Shown: positions 28,409-37,700 of the stretch, one piece after another
How positions within the stretch are numbered: position 1 is the first letter of the stretch
Layout: each line of letters starts with the position of its first letter
Assembly: GCA_949291295.1 (NCBI GenBank)
Contig: CASEVE010000004.1
Coordinates: 1-64,000, forward strand
Direction of reading: 5' to 3'
Origin: an uncultured Olsenella sp.
GTDB taxonomy: Bacteria; Actinomycetota; Coriobacteriia; Coriobacteriales; Atopobiaceae
Length of the DNA stretch: 64,000 nt
Notes under the pieces: generated by a model
Database searches by the model: none
What the model saw: the letters and a program-made list of their open reading frames with translations, nothing else
What the model was told of the DNA's origin: nothing
Translations under genes and position numbers: made by a program

Positions 28409-28933
28409 GTGGGTTTGCTCAGCAAGCTTGGGTCACTTGTCGCCGAGAAGCCGGTGGCGCTTACCGTGGATACCGACAAGGACGTGGTGCTCGCGCCCGT
28501 CTCTGGCAGGGCCGTGCCCCTCGAGGAGCTGTCCGATCCCGTCTTTGCCCAGGGAATGCTGGGCGTTGGCGTTGGCATACGCCCGGAGGGCGGCATTGCC
28601 TACGCCCCGGTCTCGGGGACGGTCACGGCAGACGTCAAGACCAAGCACGCCCTGCTCCTCAAGGCCGAGAACGGCGCGGAGGTCCTGCTTCATGTGGGGC
28701 TTGACAGCGTTGCCCTGGGCGGGGCGGGGTTTCGCCCGCTCGTGCGCAAGGGGGATTCGGTCTTGGCGGGCGAGGCGGTCCTGAGCTTTGATCGCTCCCT
28801 CATGGCGCAGCGCGGCATCGACGACACGGTGGTTGTGACGGTGAGCAACACAGACGCCTTCTCGGACGTAACGGTGTCGGCGTCGGGGGAAGTTGCTGCC
28901 GGGAAGCCCCTGCTCAGGTGCGTGAGGCAATGA
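28409..28933 (+). CDS. PTS glucose-type EIIA component
   Basis: Single-domain EIIA of the glucose PTS family, receiving phosphate from HPr. The two active-site histidines are visible: His80 in VKTKHALLL and His95, the phosphorylated one, in VLLHVGLDSV. They match E. coli Crr His75 and His90. GTG 28409 lies six bases after GAGAGG and gives 174 residues. No EIIB or EIIC gene is adjacent, so it may serve a permease encoded elsewhere or act as a regulator. The 3' end overlaps the next gene by four bases. Confidence 0.87.
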   Translation: MGLLSKLGSLVAEKPVALTVDTDKDVVLAPVSGRAVPLEELSDPVFAQGMLGVGVGIRPEGGIAYAPVSGTVTADVKTKHALLLKAENGAEVLLHVGLDSVALGGAGFRPLVRKGDSVLAGEAVLSFDRSLMAQRGIDDTVVVTVSNTDAFSDVTVSASGEVAAGKPLLRCVRQ

Positions 28934-29574
28934 GCATGGGGGAGCCCTATCTCACGATGCGCGCGGAAGAGGAGGCCACGGGCGAGTTTGAGGATCGTCG
29001 GAGCCGCTTCATCGCGCAGCTTGTGCATGTGGAGAGCGAGGCGGAGGCCGAGGCCTTTATCGCCGAGGTGCGCGGGCGCCATCATGACGCGCGTCACAAC
29101 GTGCCGGCGTGGATTCTCTCGGACGGCCGCGAGCGCTGCTCAGATGACGGCGAGCCCAGTCGCACCTCCGGCATGCCCACGCTCGACGTGCTGCGCGGTG
29201 CCGGCCTGGCGGACGTCTGCTGTGTGGTGACGCGCTACTTTGGGGGGACGCTGCTGGGCCCGGGCGGGCTCGTGCGCGCCTACACGGCCGCCACCCAAGC
29301 TGCCGTTGCTGCAGCCGAGAAGGACGGCGCGATTGTCGAGATGACGCTGGTGACGCCGGTGACCGTGCAGCTGCCCTACGCGCTCTACGACCGCGTGACG
29401 AGACTCTGCTCGGATGCCGGCGGGCACGTGACGGACTCGCTTTTTGCTGAGGACGTGCAGCTTACTTGTGTCTTTCGCTCTGGGGACGAGCAGCGCTTTG
29501 TGGCGGCCGTGCGTGAGCTTGCAAACGGCGAGGACCTGGCGCGCGCCAGCGAGCCGCGCTTTGCGGAGTTCTAG
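28930..29574 (+). CDS. IMPACT/YigZ family protein
   Basis: The family is related to the eukaryotic GCN2 inhibitor IMPACT. Bacterial members are proposed to act in translation control, without a settled reaction. Visible are the N-terminal FEDRRSRFIAQLVHV, the central HHDARHNVPAWIL, DDGEPSRTSGMPTLDVL, and VVTRYFGGTLLGPGGLVRAY. ATG 28930 overlaps the EIIA stop (ATGA); 214 residues. Confidence 0.9.
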   Translation: MSMGEPYLTMRAEEEATGEFEDRRSRFIAQLVHVESEAEAEAFIAEVRGRHHDARHNVPAWILSDGRERCSDDGEPSRTSGMPTLDVLRGAGLADVCCVVTRYFGGTLLGPGGLVRAYTAATQAAVAAAEKDGAIVEMTLVTPVTVQLPYALYDRVTRLCSDAGGHVTDSLFAEDVQLTCVFRSGDEQRFVAAVRELANGEDLARASEPRFAEF

Positions 29575-29621
29575 ACGGCGTCCGACTCTACTTCGGTCTG
29601 CGCCGCTGTTGCAAGCTTGTG

Positions 29622-29767
29622 CTCCAGCGACCTGTGGCGCTCCAGCGATCTCTGGCGCACAAATCCGGAATTGAGTAAACACGGCGCACAAATCCGGAAT
29701 TGAGTAAACACGGCGCACAAATCCGGAATTGAGTAAACACGGCGCTCAAATCATGGAATTGAGCGCC
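29622..29767. repeat. 29-bp tandem repeat, three exact copies plus palindromic variant
   Basis: Units at 29654-29682, 29683-29711 and 29712-29740 are identical. A fourth variant at 29741-29767 becomes a palindrome (arms GGCGCTCAAAT and AATTGAGCGCC, ten of eleven paired). Two 18-bp units (CTCCAGCGA...TGGCG) precede them at 29622-29657. There are no spacers between the 29-bp units, so it is not a CRISPR array. The stretch 29575-29987 contains no gene I can support. Confidence 0.85.
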
Positions 29768-29870
29768 GAGAGGTGTCCTAAGAGCCCGAGTTTTTGTCCC
29801 TGGCCCCAACCGTTCTTCTCGCCAACTGGGCTTTTATCATCGAGAAGGACCTCCCGCTCAAAGCGCTGAC

Positions 29871-29922
29871 GCACAAATCATCCATTTGAGCGCGTCGTTT
29901 GCTCAATTCCAGAATTGTGTGC
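29871..29922 (-). repeat. Dispersed repeat copy, left of the nuclease gene
   Basis: Read on the minus strand it contains TGGAATTGAGCAAACGACGC followed by GCTCAAATGGATGATTTG. This matches the copy at 31374-31427 in the opposite orientation. Together they form an inverted pair around the gene at 29988-31079. Confidence 0.75.
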
Positions 29923-29987
29923 AGGAGTGGCGCCGGCTCCGAGGCAAAGCCAATCCGAGGCGACCTCCGCTCGCGATGGCCTTCGGC

Positions 29988-31079
29988 CTACAGCGTCGCC
30001 CCGTCTTGCTCGCGATGGCCCGTCATGATGAGCGGGACGTCTCTTGCAGTCCAGCAGAGCCCGTCTATTCTTCCGAGCTCGCTCGCAAGGCGGGACCGCC
30101 GGGCTCTGTAGGCGTCTTCGCTTGTCTTGGTTCGACGAGGCTCGGTGATTCCCAGGTCCTTGCGAATCTCTGTGGCTAACCAGTCCATGTATTCGAGGTC
30201 AGAGGCATGTGACGCCTCAAGCTCATAGTCTTTTACCCCACGGGCCAGAAGCTCGTTTCTCCTGTTAGTATCAAGTTTGTCTTGCCAGGGATCGCGGTGG
30301 TAGGCTCCTTTGTAGTCAATGGCGACGGCCCTGAACGGCATGCTGGCTTCCGATTCCGCCTCCTCGGGGGCAAGAAGCATGATGTCAGGCTTGCGAATCC
30401 TAGCGCCGGATTCAAGGACAATGCTATCTGCACGGTCCGTGAGAAGCGCATTGTTGAGTCCCACGACAGGAAGGTCGTACCCGCCCCTCCTCGCGCAGAA
30501 CTCAAGGCGGTGCGCCGTCTTGCTCTCGGGTGGGGACCCGCTGCGAATGCGCGCCAACGAAAGTGCGCGGCGTAGCTTGGTGGCTCCACGGCACGGGCCG
30601 ACGCTATCGAGCAGACGTGAGATCTTCTCGATTGACGTAAGAGGGTCAGACCTTTTGACCATGCCTTTCTTGGCATGAGGCTGGATGCCGTAGTAGCCAC
30701 AGAGCTCATCGACAAGCAGGAGCAGCTCAAGGTCGCTCGCGTACTCCGTCATCTGAAGGGCAATCAATTCCGGGGAGGAGCATGTCAGACCCGGGGCAAG
30801 CTCAAATTGTGCGAACGCCGGGATTGGCGACGAGGCGAGATGGGGAACGACCAGCTCGCAGTGATGTCTTCCGCAAATGTCCGCGACAAGAACGTGAAGT
30901 GGCTTGGAGATGCTGGCAAGGACCGGAGAGACGCTGCACATCTGCTCGACTTCCGGAGCGCTGGGCATCTTGTTCGGAACCGGGAGCGGCTCTTCTCTGA
31001 ATCCTCGCTCAATGAGCCTAAAGGAATCCCAGCGGCGAATCACCTCAAGGGCGGAGATATGTGAGAGAAAGATTGGCAT
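29988..31079 (-). CDS. Putative PD-(D/E)XK-type nuclease, function unknown
   Basis: The 363-residue protein has an N-terminus FLSHISALEVIRRWD and a central helical region (LLLLVDELCGYYG). The C-terminal third resembles Vsr/DUF559-like endonucleases. There RKPDIMLL and VAIDYKG supply the D...DxK pattern, followed by DTNRRNELLARGVKDYEL. The overall layout recalls AbiEi-like proteins common as unknowns in Coriobacteriia, from memory. Base composition is lower in GC than its neighbours. No clear ribosome site precedes ATG 31079. Inverted repeats flank it. Confidence 0.55.
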   Translation of the reverse strand: MPIFLSHISALEVIRRWDSFRLIERGFREEPLPVPNKMPSAPEVEQMCSVSPVLASISKPLHVLVADICGRHHCELVVPHLASSPIPAFAQFELAPGLTCSSPELIALQMTEYASDLELLLLVDELCGYYGIQPHAKKGMVKRSDPLTSIEKISRLLDSVGPCRGATKLRRALSLARIRSGSPPESKTAHRLEFCARRGGYDLPVVGLNNALLTDRADSIVLESGARIRKPDIMLLAPEEAESEASMPFRAVAIDYKGAYHRDPWQDKLDTNRRNELLARGVKDYELEASHASDLEYMDWLATEIRKDLGITEPRRTKTSEDAYRARRSRLASELGRIDGLCWTARDVPLIMTGHREQDGATL

Positions 31080-31373
31080 GCAAAGAGGGTAGTCGCCGAC
31101 AGGTGCTTCTCGGCCGCTGTTTGGAGAAAGTTGGACACGAAACTTTCACCTTGGTTGCACGAATCTATCAATTTTTGTGTTTGTACAGGAAATCAGTGGT
31201 GCTAATGCATAAGAATATGAAGTATATTGAGGGATTGGTTAGCCGCCTGTGCGCAAGAGGGCTACCGTTGGCCGTGATGGCATCTGTTATGGCCAGAAAT
31301 AGTGATTGTGAGGTACCGACGGAGATCCCGATTGTGTCGTCTGGTGCCGTAGACTCTCGTTTTCTGGTGCCTG

Positions 31374-31427
31374 GAGCACAAATCTGGAATTGAGCAAACG
31401 GCGCGCTCAAATACCCAAATTGAGCGA
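31374..31427 (+). repeat. Dispersed repeat copy, right of the nuclease gene
   Basis: It contains CACAAATCTGGAATTGAGCA, then AACGGCG, then the palindrome CGCTCAAAT-ACCC-AAATTGAGCG. It is inverted relative to the copies at 29871-29922 and 31529-31579. The surrounding stretch 31080-31528 is relatively A/T-rich in part and holds no gene I can support. Confidence 0.75.
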
Positions 31428-31528
31428 CGAGCGGTTGGCCAGAGCTGCCTCGTATTGACAAACGAGCAGTTGACGAGAAGGACGGCGGGCCATGAGCTTG
31501 AAAAAAGCTCTCGATGAGAGGTCCGTCA

Positions 31529-31579
31529 CGCTCAATACTCACTTTTGGGTGCGTCGTTTGCTCAATTCCAGATTTGTGC
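31529..31579 (-). repeat. Dispersed repeat copy near the pepC terminator
   Basis: On the minus strand it shares CACAAATCTGGAATTGAGCA and AACGACGC with the copy at 31374-31427, then ends in a CTCACTT...ATTGAGCG variant. The two copies face each other about 100 bases apart. Confidence 0.7.
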
Positions 31580-31634
31580 GGCGGGGCGCCTTCGGGGGCT
31601 GCGTGCCACGCTAAAAACGGCGGAGACGAGAGTC

Positions 31635-31716
31635 GCCCCCGGGCTTGCCCCGCGCGCAGATCCGCAGCCGCGCTCTTTGCGGCAAGGACTGTCTGAGCAC
31701 GGGGCAAGCCGGGGGC
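31635..31716 (-). terminator. Long hairpin after the pepC pair
   Basis: Arms 31635-31652 and 31700-31716 pair over 17 bases with one bulged G. The loop contains a smaller hairpin. It begins 18 bases past the stop of the second pepC gene on the minus strand, so it probably ends that operon. A T-run (on the minus strand, 31615-31611) comes about 20 bases later. Confidence 0.55.
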
Positions 31717-31733
31717 GGCCCATGAGGCGGACT

Positions 31734-33185
31734 CTATACCCGCGGTGCCATCGCGCAGCCGGCGACGCTCCACGGGTCGACCTCCTCGACCGGCGCATTG
31801 TCCCAGAGGTCGAGCACGTCTGCCGGCACAAACTCGCGCCTCACGACGACCTCGCCGCCGTAGGTGCGGAACCACTCCGCGCTCGCCACGAGGTAGCCGC
31901 CCTTGCAGGCGTCCTCGCCCCAGCTGTTCTCGATGCGCCAGGCCACCGGGCGACCGTTCCCGCCAAGCTCCACGCCCTGGAACGTCATCGCGTGGGTGTT
32001 GCGGGTCTCGCGCGCGTCGATCATGTCGGCGCGGCTCATGGAGAGGTCGACGCCAAAGAGGCCCTCGTAGTCCATGGTGTCGCACGCGAGCACGCCGGGG
32101 AAGTCCTCGATCTTGCGCGGGAACTGCTGGCCCACGTCGCAGGCCATCTCGCAGGGCACGCCCGCGCGAAGGGAGGCCACAGCCGCGTCCTCGAGCACCT
32201 CAAAGGCAACGTTGAGCATCTTGAGCGGGCGCCCCCCGGCCATGGTGTCCGAGAAGCGCCGGTGATAGGCGTGTCCAAACGGCCGGCTCTCGCCGGGCAT
32301 GTGCACGAGCTGCACGTAGTCGTCGGGGTCAAACGGCACGTAGCGCTCGGCAAACTCGCGCGGCGTGATGCCTCGGTCCACGAGCAGGTGCCGCGGCGCG
32401 TCCTTCTCGCTGGCGGGGCGGTCGTCGCCGGCCTGCTCCACAAGGCGCACGGACTCGAGGCGGCAGTTCCTGCCCACGGAAATCTCAACGTCAATGGTAG
32501 TGGGCGGCTCGCCGAGGCACACGCACAGCACGCGGTGGCACTGGGCGACCATGCCCTCCTTGGCGGCGCGCAGCTCGTCTGCACCGGCGCCTGCCGCGGC
32601 CATGCGGCGAAGCTCCATCGCGCTCTTGCGGAAGAGGCGGTCGAGCTGGGCGTTCATCTGGTCGGCGTCTTTGGTGCAGGCGCTCTCGGGCATGGCGTCC
32701 TTGGGCACGAGGCCCCACTTCTTGATGATGTTCATCGCGGCGGGGTAGTAGTTGCCGTCGCCCATCGAGTGCTCGAGAAGGTCGGTGACCTCGCGGGAGT
32801 CAACAGGAAGCGCGGCGGTCTCGATGATGTACTCGAGACCGATGTTGAACTTCTCGAGCTTGTCGTAGAAGAAGCCGAAGGCCTGGGAGAACTCAAAGTC
32901 GTCAACGTCGAGCAGGGCCATCGTGGCCGCGCGGGCCACGTTGAAGGCCGCAAACATCCAGCAGCGGCCGGAGTGGCGCTGGTTGGTCACCTTGCCCGTG
33001 CGCACGCGGCTCACGCAGAAGGTGTCGTGATAGGTGCGCATGTGCGAGACGTCGCGCGCGGCGGCGTGGACGTTCATCGAGGTTACAGCGTTTCTCGCCA
33101 CGCGGTTGGCGCGGTCTGCGCAGAAAGACGCGGTGAGCTCGTCGGCGCGCTCGGGCGCAATGGCGCCGGCGGTGTAGTCGGTCAT
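31734..33185 (-). CDS. pepC: C1 family aminopeptidase (PepC/bleomycin hydrolase)
   Basis: Cytosolic cysteine aminopeptidase, typically hexameric. The catalytic Cys75 is in TNQRHSGRCWMFA, with the His in RNTHAMTF and the Asn in RIENSWGED. The 483 residues fit the family (about 440-480). It starts 13 bases after the upstream paralogue's stop, with AGGAGG before the ATG, so the two form an operon. Confidence 0.92.
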   Translation of the reverse strand: MTDYTAGAIAPERADELTASFCADRANRVARNAVTSMNVHAAARDVSHMRTYHDTFCVSRVRTGKVTNQRHSGRCWMFAAFNVARAATMALLDVDDFEFSQAFGFFYDKLEKFNIGLEYIIETAALPVDSREVTDLLEHSMGDGNYYPAAMNIIKKWGLVPKDAMPESACTKDADQMNAQLDRLFRKSAMELRRMAAAGAGADELRAAKEGMVAQCHRVLCVCLGEPPTTIDVEISVGRNCRLESVRLVEQAGDDRPASEKDAPRHLLVDRGITPREFAERYVPFDPDDYVQLVHMPGESRPFGHAYHRRFSDTMAGGRPLKMLNVAFEVLEDAAVASLRAGVPCEMACDVGQQFPRKIEDFPGVLACDTMDYEGLFGVDLSMSRADMIDARETRNTHAMTFQGVELGGNGRPVAWRIENSWGEDACKGGYLVASAEWFRTYGGEVVVRREFVPADVLDLWDNAPVEEVDPWSVAGCAMAPRV

Positions 33186-33198
33186 GCGGGACGCCTCC

Positions 33199-34557
33199 TT
33201 AGCGCACGCGCGCGAGCGAGCCCATGGGGTCCCACGGCGCCAGCACGCGGGCCTCCTCGGTCTCGTAGGTGGCGCGCTCCTCGTCCGTCAGATACTTCTT
33301 GTCCACGACGACCTGGTAGACGTACTCGTCAAACCACGGGTCGGAGAGGGTGTCAAAGCCGTTGCGGCCGTGGTCCTTGCCCCAGCTGTTCTCGACCTTC
33401 CAGAGCGTGGGGTTGCCGTCGGCGTCAAGGTTCACGCCCTCGAGGACCATGGCGTGGGTCATGAGGGACTCACCGTAGTCAAGGCGCTCGGCGCGGTCCA
33501 TGCAGCCCTCGACCTCAAAGCCAAAGAGGCCGTCCACGTCCAGCGCGGCGGTGTCCATGATGCCCTCCTCGCGCAGGTAGCTCTGGCCCACATCGCAGCC
33601 AAACCACACGGGAAGGTTGTCGCGCAGCTGGGCCACCGCGCACTCCTTGAGGCGCTGGACGGGGAGGTTGAGGTAGCGCACGCCGCCGTCCTCCACCACG
33701 TTGCCCAGGCGGCTCACGGTGTAGGTGTGGCCAAAGGGCTTGTCGGCGGTGGGGGCGGAGATGAGGCTCACGTAGTCGTCCACGTCCATGCCCACGGCCT
33801 CGGCAAAGAACTCGGCGGGCGTGAAGCTGCCGGAGAGGGCCAGCTCGTCGTTCTTGTCGCGCAGGCGAACGTCAAAGCGCGCGGGCGGCTCGCCGAGGCA
33901 GGTCACGAGGAGGTGGTAGACGTCGCCCATCATCTCCTTCTTCATGGACGCGAGGTCCTCGGCGCAAACGCCGGCCGCGTGGCTCTCGCGCAGGCGCTTT
34001 GCGGCACCGCGCAGGTAGCGCGTGAGGCAGGAGTCCATCTCGCGGGTGTTGCGGGAGCAGGCGGTCTCGGGCATGGCCTCCTTGGGGACCACGCCGTACT
34101 TCTTGACGAGGCTCTTGAACATGTCCCACTGGCCGCCGTCGCCCACGGGGTCGGCGAGCAAGTAGCTCACAAGGCGACCGTCCAGCGGCTCGTCCAGCGT
34201 GTCGAGGATGTTCTCGAAGAACCAGTTGCTCTTCTCGAGCTTGTCCCAGAAGAGGGGATAGGTCTGGCTGAGCTCAAGGGTCTTGAGGTTGTACTTCTTG
34301 ATGATGCGGTAGCGCATGGTGTTGAGGCTCGCAAACATCCAGCAGCGGCCGGAGCGCTGCTGATCGCAGCGGTCTCCCTGCGAGACCTCCACGTCAAAGG
34401 TCATGGCGTTTCTCGCTACGCCCTCGGGAACGCGAGCTGCTGCGGTGATTCCGTTTGACGTGACGGCGTTTTTTGCAACGACGTTGGCGCGCTCGGCGAG
34501 AAACTCCTCGCGGGCGCAGGCGAGGTCGTCGGCGGTGACCGACTTCATCTCATCCAT
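33199..34557 (-). CDS. pepC: C1 family aminopeptidase, second PepC paralogue
   Basis: The first gene of the pair. Catalytic Cys72 lies in DQQRSGRCWMFA, the His in SLMTHAMVLEG, and the Asn in KVENSWGKD. ATG 34557 follows GGGAGG and gives 452 residues. A longer in-frame extension to 34728 lacks family similarity and ignores this ribosome site. The two paralogues clearly share a fold but differ in much of their sequence, so this is an old duplication or two separate acquisitions. Confidence 0.92.
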   Translation of the reverse strand: MDEMKSVTADDLACAREEFLAERANVVAKNAVTSNGITAAARVPEGVARNAMTFDVEVSQGDRCDQQRSGRCWMFASLNTMRYRIIKKYNLKTLELSQTYPLFWDKLEKSNWFFENILDTLDEPLDGRLVSYLLADPVGDGGQWDMFKSLVKKYGVVPKEAMPETACSRNTREMDSCLTRYLRGAAKRLRESHAAGVCAEDLASMKKEMMGDVYHLLVTCLGEPPARFDVRLRDKNDELALSGSFTPAEFFAEAVGMDVDDYVSLISAPTADKPFGHTYTVSRLGNVVEDGGVRYLNLPVQRLKECAVAQLRDNLPVWFGCDVGQSYLREEGIMDTAALDVDGLFGFEVEGCMDRAERLDYGESLMTHAMVLEGVNLDADGNPTLWKVENSWGKDHGRNGFDTLSDPWFDEYVYQVVVDKKYLTDEERATYETEEARVLAPWDPMGSLARVR

Positions 34558-34798
34558 GGCTGAATCCTCCCGTTCAGTCGATGTGCAAAACGCCATCGAG
34601 CATAGCACCTTGACGCACGGCGTGTGCTCATCGGCCACAGGGGAGAAGAAACCGTTCTCACACCGCTTGCGGGGCAGTTGTGGGCCTCCCACCGCATTGC
34701 CGACAGCGCTGATAGGGGGCTCTGCCATACTCGTTTAGATTATGTTCAGGATGGATGGGTCTGGTCCGCCGGGCTCTTGAACACGGGGAGATGACGCT

Positions 34799-37700
34799 AT
34801 GAGCAAACACGGTAGAAGGCGCCCGTCGCGGCGCGGGTTGCTCGCGGGAGCTGCGGCGCTCGTGATTGCGCTCGTGGCCTTTGTGGCGGTTCTCGCCCCG
34901 CGCGTGGCCGTCGCCGAGGACACTGACCTCATTACCGGCGCCACCGTGGTGGCTCAGTCGTCTGAGGACTCGAGCTATCCCGCGGACAACATCGTCGACG
35001 GGAACCTCGAGACCTGGTGGATCTCTGCGGACATGAAGACCAGCCAGGAGACTGGTCAGAGCCAGACGCCGCAGTGGGTCGTCATCGACCTCGGTGCAGA
35101 CTTCACCTCCGCCTCCGTCTCGAGCGTGGCCGTTGACTGGCGTCCCAACCAGGTGTGGGGCCAGGTCTACAGCGTCGAGACCTCCAAGACCTATGACGGC
35201 GACGCCACGCAGTGGACGACGGTTGCCCACGTCGAGCGCGACGCCAAGGGCATCGTCAACCCTCAGAACGCCGAGGGCCAGGACATCGCCAACGGCGTGA
35301 GGGACACCTTTACGGCAACCTCCAACCCCTCCCTCGAGGAAGGCGCCACGCTCTATCGCTTTGTGCGCCTCTACATCGAGAAGGTCAACGAGGTCGCACC
35401 CGGCAACAACACCAACGTGTGCGACATCAGCATCATGGGCAGCGTGAACGCCGAGGAGCCCGAAGAGCCCGTCGTCGACCCGTGGAACGTGGCGCAGGGC
35501 CGTCCGGCCACGGCGTCGAGCGAGGCCGAGGGCACGACGGCCGCCAACGCCGTCGACGGCGGTACCTCCACCTCGTGGAACTCCGACCCGATGAAGAGCT
35601 CCGCGCACACCGACACCACCGGTGACGCCGAAGCGCAGACCGAGCAGTGGCTCTGCGTCGACCTCGGGACGAGCGGGACCAAGCTCTCGAGCATCCAGGT
35701 TGTCTACAAGAACAACAAGGTCTGGGCGCAGGCCTATCGCGTCGAGACCACCGACGGCGACCCCACCTCGGCTGACACCGAGTGGACCCTCGTGGCGGAC
35801 GTCGAGCGCGCCTCTGCCAACGCCTTCCTCACGCAGGGCGCGGACCAGGACATCGCCGACCCCGGCTCCTACACCGACACCATCACCACGAGCTCCAAGC
35901 CTGCGCTGCAGGAGACCACGCTCGGCCGCTACGTGCGTCTCTATATTGAGAAGACCAACTGGCAGGCGCCGGGCACCAACATCAACATCGCCGAGTTCAT
36001 CGTCAACGGCGTGAACGACCTGCGCCCGCTCTCCGTGGAGCTTGACGCGCTCACCGCCGAGACCGTCTACGTCGAGGGTAACGAGGTCGTCTTCCCCGAG
36101 GCCTCCGACAGTGTGGAGTACAGCGTCTACGGCAGCGAGCTCGAGAGCGTCATCACCAACGACGGCACCGTGACCGGCCAGAACATGGGCTCGCGCGACG
36201 TCACGATCATCGTGCGCGCCTCTCGCACCGGCGACCCGGACGACTACGCCCAGAAGAACCTTGTCGTGACCGTGCCCGACAACAGCTCCTCCGCGGCCTA
36301 TGCGAGCATGATTCCCTCCGGCTCCAACGAGAAGCCCGAGGTCGTCCCGACCATCCAGGAGTGGGCGGGCGGCAGCGGCTCGTTCGTCCTCGCCGACGGC
36401 GCGCAGATCGTGCTGAACGACGCCGCGGGCGTCGGCCTCTCCGGCGTTGCCGACAACATGATCACCGACGTGGCGGAGATCTCCGGCATCGAGCTCACCT
36501 CGACGAATGGCTCCGCGCCCGTCTCCGGCGGCGTCTACATCGAGACGATCGCGGACGGGTCCGACCCCTACGCCCTGGGCGACGAGGGCTACCTCCTCAA
36601 GGTCTCCGAGGACGGCATCCAGATCTACGCCAACACCTACACCGGCGCCATCTACGGCACCATCACCGTGGAGCAGATTCTCTGGCAGGCCGAGGACCAC
36701 GCCTCCGTGCCGTGCGGCCTGGCCCGCGACTATCCGGCCTACGAGGTCCGCGGCGTCAAGCTTGACATCGCCCGCACGCCGTACCGCTACGAGCAGCTCG
36801 AGGACTACGCCAAGATCATGCTCTGGTACAAGATGAGCGAGTACGACCTGCACATCAACGACAACGATAACGCCAACATCAACGGCGCCACGTTCGACAC
36901 GCACTCCGGCTTTCACCGCATCGAGAGCGACACGTTCCCGAGCCTTGCCAAGATGTCCGGCACCAAGCACGCCGGCATCCCGCAGGACCTGGTGAACGCC
37001 GACTACTACAACAACAACGAGGACTACCAGGGCAACCCCACCTACACCAAGGACCAGTGGCGTGCCCTCACCGAGCTCTCCCAGAGCTACGGCATGAACC
37101 TCCTCACCGAGATCGACCTCCCCGGCCACTCCCTGCTCTACAACAAGTACGCCGAGGAGAACCCTGACAACATCAGCTGGCTCGAGGGCGGCACCATGCT
37201 CTCCTCCAGCGCCACGGGCAACTCCGGCTACCTCGAGCTTCTCGACCTCACCGGCGAGAACAAGGACCGCGCGCTGCAGTTTGCCAAGACGCTCTGGGAC
37301 GAGTACACCGACCCTGAGAACCCCACGATCTACGGCAACGTGATCGGCATCGGCTCGGACGAGTACTGGGTCCACAACAACGACACCTACAACGCCTTCG
37401 CCAACTTCGCCAACGAGATGCGCAAGGTCATCCAGGGCAACCTCGGCGAGGACGTCAAGGTTCGCATGTGGGGCGCCGGCACCGCGTCCTTCTCGACTGC
37501 CGAGTCCGCTCTCGGCATGACGAGCGAGGAGCTCGCTGAGCACTTCCAGCTCGACATCTGGTACCCCGGCTACGACAACGCCAAGCAGCGCGTTGCCGAG
37601 GGCTATGACGTCGTGAACTGCCGCGACGCCTACCTCTACGGCAACCCGGGCCGCACCTTCCGCGACGTGCCCGCCGCCGAGTACCTCTTCAACGAGTGGA

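Noticed and set aside
29654..29740. CRISPR-like array of 29-bp repeats
   Set aside because: The units are directly contiguous with no spacers, and no cas genes are nearby.
31061..31393. 110-residue plus-strand frame right of the nuclease gene
   Set aside because: No ribosome site or recognisable domain, and its end runs into the dispersed repeat.
31545..33464. 639-residue plus-strand open frame
   Set aside because: It is antisense to both pepC genes, which have intact catalytic motifs.
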